Positions 34,372-39,078 of a DNA stretch of 39,078 nucleotides are shown in pieces. How positions within the stretch are numbered: the first letter of the stretch is position 1; every line of letters starts with the position of its first letter. This DNA is from Nitrospirae bacterium GWC2_57_13 (GTDB lineage: Bacteria > Nitrospirota > UBA9217), in the NCBI GenBank assembly GCA_001805055.1, contig MHDZ01000007.1, positions 1-39,078 of the forward strand, read 5' to 3'. The translations under genes and the position numbers were made by a program. The notes under the pieces were generated by a model. The model made no database searches. It worked only from the letters and a program-made list of their open reading frames with translations, and was not told the origin of the DNA.

Positions 34372-36249
34372 CTATATCGTTTTCAACCTGCACTGAAGCG
34401 CAAGGTTCGCCACAAGTTCATCGGTCATCGCTTTGTCCCGGCAAATGAACAGATCGTTCTTGCCCAAAGCCAGCGCCCTGAGCGCAACGGGCTTGAGAAC
34501 TTCATCCAGGCAGATACGGAAGCTCTGCCCCTTGTCAGGATCGGTTACGTGATAAACCGAATTCTCTTTGATCCCGGTCATGTGAATGATCTCGGAATTC
34601 AGCCCGTAGCCTTCCTTGATCGTGACTTCCCAAATCACATTCTCAGGCTTCCAGCTCGGTACGAAAGGATCGGTAAACGCCGCCATTTGTTCAGCATAGG
34701 CATCCGAATCCTTCTTTTCAGGGCCAGTCCACGGCTTATAATTGGATTCAGCAAGCTTGAACACCTTGAATCCCAAATCCTCGGCCTTATCGCCGTTTTT
34801 GAGGTCAAGTTTGCCGTCCTTATCCTTCTTCAGTTTGGCAATAACCCGGCGAACGCGCTCCTTGCCGATGTCAGCGATAGTTTTATAGCCTGCTTTACGA
34901 GCTGGGGAATCTTCAGGGGTAGACTCTGGCAGTTGGACCATGATAAATCTACACGAACCAGGATTCTCTCGGCTCAATTCATATACTGCTTGTGCCGTCG
35001 GGCATGATCCCGCAAAAAAATCCAGCACAATCGCATCTTGCTCCTGCCAAATGCAGCTAATGAGCTGTTTAATCAGTTTGGTCGGTTTTGGGAAAGGAAA
35101 AATCTTTCCATCTCCAAAATATTCTGCAATCTCTGCTGTTCCTTCTTGAGTCCATGGACCGTTGAAAACTGAATATAACTTGGCACTTCTTTCTGTCCCA
35201 TCTTCATCATGTAAGTATTGTTTGTAACGAACAGACCATTTGCCGTTGTCATTCTTGAATACCAACTCATCGTTTGCTAAAGCCTTTTCCACGCGCTCTT
35301 TCGACCATTGCCATTGCTTTTCTGGCCATATCTCATTCCCTTTCCACATGATAGGAAATCGGAGATTTTGCCGAAAATCCATGCTGGTTGTTGCCAACGG
35401 TTGGGTGAAATATAGGCCACGGGTAGGGTGTTTATCGTCCTTTTCAGTATATCTTTTTCTGGCTTCAGGATCAGGTGGCAGCTCTAAGACTCCGACTGCT
35501 TCGCGGTTTCTTGCAAACAAAAGAACATACTCACTCTGATTAACCACATGCTTTGATTTGGAGCCGCCACCATATACATTCTTCCATGTAATTTGTGCTA
35601 AGAAATTTTCTTCACCGAAAATTTCATTCATCAGCATTCTCAGATTGTGAAGTTCAATATCGTCGATACTAACAAAGATTAGTCCATCTTCTCTCAATAG
35701 CTGTCTCGCTATAAACAACCTTGGATACATCATCGAGAGCCACGCAGAGTGATAACGCCCGGAAGTCTCGGGGTTGCTCGTGAGCAGGTTGCCTTCAGCG
35801 GTCTTCTGGCCGGTAAGCTTTAGATACGTATCGAGCGGATCGGCGAAGTTGTCGGGATAGACGAAATCGTTGCCGGTGTTATACGGCGGGTCGATGTAGA
35901 TCATCTTCACCCTGCCGAAATAGGACTTATACAGCAGCTTCAGGACTTCGAGGTTGTCGCCTTCGATGAAAATGTTGTTCGTCTCATCGAAGTTGATTGA
36001 CTCCTTTTTTGCCGGCACGAGCGTGGCCCTGCTTGGTGTCTGAAGCAACCGGATCGCATCACGCTTTCCAGCCCAGGAGAAGGAATACCGCTCGGGCCGC
36101 GAGTCCACCTCATCGCCCAGCGCTTCGCGGAGCTTGTCGAAATCAATCTTCCCTTCTGTGACGATCTGAGGGAAAAGCTCCTTCAAGCGCTCCGTCTGTT
36201 CCGCACTGATAGCGGCCGCTTCTTTATTTACTGGCTGTTTATTGGTCAT
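34372..36249 (-). CDS. Type III DNA methyltransferase (Mod), beta-class adenine-specific
   Basis: A 625-residue N6-adenine methyltransferase. Motif IV is IDPPYNTGNDF (D120-PPY), followed by the target-recognition region (about residues 215-385) and then the SAM-binding motif I DFFAGSCPTAQAV (about 410-422), which is the beta-class order. The motif I glycine is cysteine here (GSC instead of GSG). The recognition region, about 35100-35600, is visibly richer in A/T than the ends of the gene. It is the first gene of the mod-mntA-hepT-res operon. Its partner restriction subunit carries a nonsense codon, so methylation may continue without cleavage. Confidence 0.92.
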   Translation of the reverse strand: MTNKQPVNKEAAAISAEQTERLKELFPQIVTEGKIDFDKLREALGDEVDSRPERYSFSWAGKRDAIRLLQTPSRATLVPAKKESINFDETNNIFIEGDNLEVLKLLYKSYFGRVKMIYIDPPYNTGNDFVYPDNFADPLDTYLKLTGQKTAEGNLLTSNPETSGRYHSAWLSMMYPRLFIARQLLREDGLIFVSIDDIELHNLRMLMNEIFGEENFLAQITWKNVYGGGSKSKHVVNQSEYVLLFARNREAVGVLELPPDPEARKRYTEKDDKHPTRGLYFTQPLATTSMDFRQNLRFPIMWKGNEIWPEKQWQWSKERVEKALANDELVFKNDNGKWSVRYKQYLHDEDGTERSAKLYSVFNGPWTQEGTAEIAEYFGDGKIFPFPKPTKLIKQLISCIWQEQDAIVLDFFAGSCPTAQAVYELSRENPGSCRFIMVQLPESTPEDSPARKAGYKTIADIGKERVRRVIAKLKKDKDGKLDLKNGDKAEDLGFKVFKLAESNYKPWTGPEKKDSDAYAEQMAAFTDPFVPSWKPENVIWEVTIKEGYGLNSEIIHMTGIKENSVYHVTDPDKGQSFRICLDEVLKPVALRALALGKNDLFICRDKAMTDELVANLALQCRLKTI

Positions 36250-36328
36250 AGCCGTTCAAAAAACTCATCTGTTTGAAAAAATTACTCTAAATTGAGAGAA
36301 AAGGCAAGGGAGAAAGTTATATATTTAT

Positions 36329-37843
36329 TTAAGCAGGATCAACATCTGTCGTAAATTTCTTTTTCTCCTGCTTGCAGATGATCTGGATCACGTTCCGTCC
36401 GGACCGGGCAACGGCCGGGATGCCGCCGCCCGGTTCAACCCACTGACCAGCCATGTAGAAATGATCAAGACCGGGAAGCGTCTTCCGCATGACCTTGCCG
36501 AAGCTCCACGTCTTGGGTGTGACCTGCCAGCCTTCAAAGCTGCCCTTCCAGTTGCCCGTGTAGCGCACGAACGTCGTGGGTGTTGCCACGTCGCGCATTT
36601 CTACCTGCGCCGCCAGGCCGGGAAACCGGGTGTCGAGGAGCGCGATCACGGCATCGGCAATCTTCTCTTTCTCGGCCTTGTACTGCCCTTCGTTCTCCTG
36701 CAGCGCTTTCCAGTAATCATAGTCCGTCCTGAACATCACGGTAAGGAGCGTTTTGCCCACAGGCGCGAGCGTGGGGTCGAAGTTGTAGATCCTCACGCTG
36801 AGGAAGTCCTGCTTCACCCCGCCGACCAAGACGGGTTCCTTGAGTCTGATGGCGATCCCCCCGGCAGTCTGCGGCTCTTCCTTGAACGTGCGGTTCACAC
36901 CCAACGCCACGTGCACCAGCGACGGGAATGGGATGAGATTTTCGTAGTAGCCGCGGATGGTATCATCAACATACCTGCCTTCAAGCAGGTCGAATATCGT
37001 TGCATGGCCGTCTGCTGCGGAGATAACATAGTCCACGCGGTGCTCGGTCCCATCTTCGAGCCTGACGCCGATTGCACGTCCCCGTTCAGTAAGTATCTTG
37101 GCAACGGGGGCCTTGTAGTGCATCTCACCGCCGAGCGAGAGAAAGCGCTTCTCGATGGCTCGGGAAAACTCGAGCGAGCCTCCAAGAGGATAGCCCGCAG
37201 CCTTGTTGTGCATCCAGGCAAAGGACATGAGCATGAAGGACACGGGAAAGTCGGGCATGAACAACAGGGGAAATGTTTCGCGCATCAATGGGTCCTTGAA
37301 CCGGCTGCCGTACTCCGTGAGCGAGATCTTGTTCCATTTCATAAGCATGCGCAGAAGGGAAAAATGCTTTACGATCATCTTTACCATATCAAAAAGGCCG
37401 GACAACTCGGGCGCCTTTTCCCACGGAATGCTGAACCTGGTACAGCGGCGGACAGCAGTGATGAACTCGTCGATGACCTCGGTGTCCTCCGGCGCGATCT
37501 CCTTCATGTGGCGCTCAAGGCGGTCAACATCCGTGAACACCGTAAAGCGGCGGCCATCAGCACCCTCGACCACGCCGTAGACCTCGGGGTCGATGAACGT
37601 CCTGCCCTGCACTGCACCAAGTTCCTCCCACATACGGTGGAAGCCCGCGGCCGGGCCGGAGCCAATGAGCCAGTGGATGCAGCCATTCACGATGTAGCCC
37701 TGCCGTTTCCAGGACGTGCACAGACCTCCCGGCTTCTTGTGCAGCTCAAAGATCCTGGTGCTGAACCCGTTCATCTGACCGTAGCAGCCAGCAGAAAGGC
37801 CGGCGATGCCCCCGCCGATAATGGCGATCGATCTCTTATTCAT
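36329..37843 (-). CDS. Phytoene desaturase / carotenoid-isomerase-like FAD oxidoreductase
   Basis: A 504-residue flavoprotein. The N-terminal dinucleotide-binding motif is AIIGGGIAGLSAGCYGQ, followed by FELHKKPGGLCTSW, and the C-terminal FAD motif is MAGQWVEPGGGIPAVARSGRN. This is the CrtI/CrtISO pattern, acting on polyprenoid or all-trans-retinol-like substrates. No phytoene synthase or other carotenoid gene is in the window, so the substrate is uncertain. The gap to mod (36250-36328) is AT-rich and contains the near-palindrome CTCTAAATTGAGAG. Confidence 0.85.
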   Translation of the reverse strand: MNKRSIAIIGGGIAGLSAGCYGQMNGFSTRIFELHKKPGGLCTSWKRQGYIVNGCIHWLIGSGPAAGFHRMWEELGAVQGRTFIDPEVYGVVEGADGRRFTVFTDVDRLERHMKEIAPEDTEVIDEFITAVRRCTRFSIPWEKAPELSGLFDMVKMIVKHFSLLRMLMKWNKISLTEYGSRFKDPLMRETFPLLFMPDFPVSFMLMSFAWMHNKAAGYPLGGSLEFSRAIEKRFLSLGGEMHYKAPVAKILTERGRAIGVRLEDGTEHRVDYVISAADGHATIFDLLEGRYVDDTIRGYYENLIPFPSLVHVALGVNRTFKEEPQTAGGIAIRLKEPVLVGGVKQDFLSVRIYNFDPTLAPVGKTLLTVMFRTDYDYWKALQENEGQYKAEKEKIADAVIALLDTRFPGLAAQVEMRDVATPTTFVRYTGNWKGSFEGWQVTPKTWSFGKVMRKTLPGLDHFYMAGQWVEPGGGIPAVARSGRNVIQIICKQEKKKFTTDVDPA

Positions 37844-37948
37844 GAACCGCCCCCTTCTTTACATTGCATGCTATTTCTTTTTCAAATTTGGCATACCTGC
37901 CCCTCGTCTCTCGTCTCTTACTTTTCACCTCTGACCGCCGTTTCAATG

Positions 37949-38151
37949 CTTGCGAGCTTTGCGAGAGGCAAAGTCTTGATGACTCCTTCTTTCTCACCAC
38001 GAAGTGCACGAAGAACACGAAGGAAAACGGGATCTCCGGGTTAAACACTGAACTCAAGTGTTTCCTTTGCGAACTTTGCGTCTTTGCGAGAGACGCCCTT
38101 GCTCCTGATCCAGGTACCTGCATTAAAAACCTCTGCGGCTCTGCGAGAGAC
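37949..38151. repeat. Composite foldback element (CACGAAG and CTTTGCG units)
   Basis: The 445-nt gap 37844-38288 contains four blocks. Three perfect-period units CACGAAGTG CACGAAGAA CACGAAGGA (37998-38024) face CTTTGCGAA CTTTGCGT CTTTGCGAG (38065-38090) in inverted orientation. Outside them lie CTTGCGAGCTTTGCGAGAGGC (about 37949-37970) and CTCTGCGGCTCTGCGAGAGAC (about 38131-38151), which are direct repeats of each other. The inner loop is about 37 nt. No coding sequence is seen in the gap. Confidence 0.65.
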
Positions 38152-38200
38152 ATCCTTTTGGTTCCGCCTTGTCCGGGTTGGGGAGGCTATCCTGCCTGCA

Positions 38201-38248
38201 AAAAAGAACCCGCATCCAGCCCTAAGGCCGGACGCGGGATAGTTCTTT
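38201..38248 (-). terminator. Intrinsic terminator downstream of the 38289-38813 gene
   Basis: On the minus strand AAAGAAC (38248-38242), then CCCGC and TCCGGCC, pair with GGGCTGGA, GCGGG and GTTCTTT (38209-38203), and the right side runs into a TTCTTTTTT tract. The hairpin lies about 40 nt after the stop codon of the secreted-protein gene. The arms are rich in A/T outside and G/C inside, the classic rho-independent form. Confidence 0.75.
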
Positions 38249-38288
38249 GCCATGAAACGGAAGACCGGCAAGGGATCACCGGTTGCGA

Positions 38289-38813
38289 TCAGATCTCCTT
38301 GAAGCTCTTGATCACCTGCTGAAGCACATCCTTGCCCTTCTCATATTTCGACTTGAGCGTCCAGGCCAGGACGTAGTGGAAGTGCCCTTTTCCCTCAACC
38401 GTCGTATGCAGGTACACGACCTTAAGATTGTCGATAGAGCCCTGAATTTTGTACTGCAGCGCCTGCCGGCCGGCGATCGTCATAGTGCCGACCTTCTCTT
38501 CCTTCGCCGAAGAGAGCGCCTCAAGGATCGACGCACGGGTCAGCTCCGAATATTTATTCACCGTCATCTTATCGAAGTCTTCCTTCGATTCCGTGATGAC
38601 GATCACATACAGCTCCTGCCGTGCCAAGGCCGCCTGAATCGATGCTTCCGCGTTCAGGTTCTTCATTTCCTTCCAGTCCTTCGGGACCGTTATCTGGGTC
38701 AGCCCGTCCGCGCTCTTGATCACCTTCCCGTCAGCCCCCTGGACCGCGCCCTGCACTGCGAAGACGAGTGCCAGGCAGATGACAACTGCCGCATACCGAT
38801 AGATCGATCTCAT
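38289..38813 (-). CDS. Secreted hypothetical protein, 174 aa (PsbP/DUF1795-like appearance)
   Basis: A signal peptide (YAAVVICLALVFAVQGAVQGA) precedes a ~148-residue mature domain that reads like small PsbP-type folds: ITVPKDWKEMKNL near the start, LYVIVITESKEDFDKMTVNKY in the middle, and GRQALQYKIQG, then HFHYVLAWTLKSKYEKGKDVLQQVIKSF at the end. This is a resemblance by eye only. AAGGAGGAA selects ATG 38813. A strong terminator follows, so it is probably monocistronic. Confidence 0.7.
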   Translation of the reverse strand: MRSIYRYAAVVICLALVFAVQGAVQGADGKVIKSADGLTQITVPKDWKEMKNLNAEASIQAALARQELYVIVITESKEDFDKMTVNKYSELTRASILEALSSAKEEKVGTMTIAGRQALQYKIQGSIDNLKVVYLHTTVEGKGHFHYVLAWTLKSKYEKGKDVLQQVIKSFKEI

Positions 38814-38895
38814 ACAGTTCCTCCTTGCTGGGTTATTGTTTCTCAATCATAATCTACCTGCAATTACTTGTCAAGGCATCAGCGCGGCAGGTTCA

Positions 38896-39078
38896 TCACA
38901 ACGCCAAGCACCATTGCTCAATAGCTTCGCGCATCTCTTTTGGCCGCTCGGTGGGGATCCAGTGGTGCGCATCAAGCAAAAGGACCTCAAGGTCCGGCAG
39001 CGCGTACAGGACCCGCCTGGTCCGCTCCGGATCGTTCAGGAACGTTCCCGATGAAAGGAGCGCCAGGACCGGCACGGT
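38896..39078 (-). CDS. Alpha/beta hydrolase, C-terminal 60 residues (cut by window end)
   Basis: The frame is open from the right edge of the window to TGA at 38896-38898. It encodes TVPVLALLSSGTFLNDPERT, then LPDLEVLLLDAHHWIPTERPKEM and a final helix. This is the end of an alpha/beta hydrolase: the strand with the probable acid (GTFLND) and the catalytic histidine in AHHWIPTERP. The rest lies outside the window. It is about 80 nt upstream of the secreted-protein gene on the same strand. Confidence 0.7.
   Translation of the reverse strand, partial: TVPVLALLSSGTFLNDPERTRRVLYALPDLEVLLLDAHHWIPTERPKEMREAIEQWCLAL

Noticed and set aside
36461-38044. 527-codon open frame opposite the FAD oxidoreductase
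   Set aside because: Antisense to a clear FAD enzyme, and its end runs into an intergenic repeat element.
37998-38090. CRISPR array
   Set aside because: The units are only 8-9 bp with no spacers and are arranged as an inverted repeat rather than a direct-repeat array.

Overview
The window is a chromosomal segment of a Gram-negative (two-membrane) bacterium. Evidence is LspA with lipoproteins, SecDF-YajC, a periplasmic small protein set, GreB, an Rsm22-type methyltransferase and a hopanoid-style B12-binding/DUF4070 radical SAM enzyme. The sequence is moderately GC-rich in genes, with short AT-richer intergenic gaps full of small inverted repeats. The gene mix fits Nitrospirota or Desulfobacterota best, but that is an inference from gene content; no rRNA, tRNA or other decisive marker is present.

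Layout. 171-12816 is entirely on the + strand. It opens with a methyltransferase-rich run (four class I SAM methyltransferases, a Cys/Met-metabolism PLP enzyme, a cupin and a chorismate mutase-acetyltransferase fusion), interrupted by a 43-residue sigma-factor remnant. It continues with an alpha/beta hydrolase, a histidine phosphatase overlapping an HD protein, a small lipoprotein, lspA coupled to a DUF3795 protein, a truncated flavodoxin-fold oxidoreductase, a vapBC module whose toxin is frameshifted, a PDZ-less site-2 protease and a ClC-CBS channel. 12866-20913 is on the - strand: the housekeeping series argS, tgt, yajC, secD, secF, then a YkgJ-type cysteine-cluster protein and two paralogous small membrane proteins, one carrying an inserted SH3 domain. 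21198-21656 (+) encodes a DUF151 bifunctional-nuclease-type protein. From 21905 to the end everything is on the - strand: ubiX with an unknown partner, a large hybrid histidine kinase, rsmE, a radical SAM protein, greB, rsm22, a secreted protein, a type III restriction-modification operon, a phytoene-desaturase-like oxidoreductase, a second secreted protein and the C-terminus of an alpha/beta hydrolase cut by the window end.

The defence locus (30955-36249) has the order mod - mntA - hepT - res. A MntA/HepT nucleotidyltransferase-HEPN toxin-antitoxin pair is nested between the modification and restriction subunits, and the restriction gene is split by a single in-frame amber codon exactly at the DEAD/DEAH-box position. 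In the vapBC module the toxin is broken by what looks like a two-base AT expansion.

The strongest non-genic signal is a class of intergenic foldback elements. At least six gaps hold imperfect inverted repeats with arms of about 15-35 nt, most of them built from two or three degenerate 8-10 bp units (for example CACGAAGNN x3 facing CTTTGCGNN x3). The primary sequences differ but the architecture is the same. They sit between genes, even inside the argS-tgt-yajC-sec series, and are not explained by any protein-coding feature.
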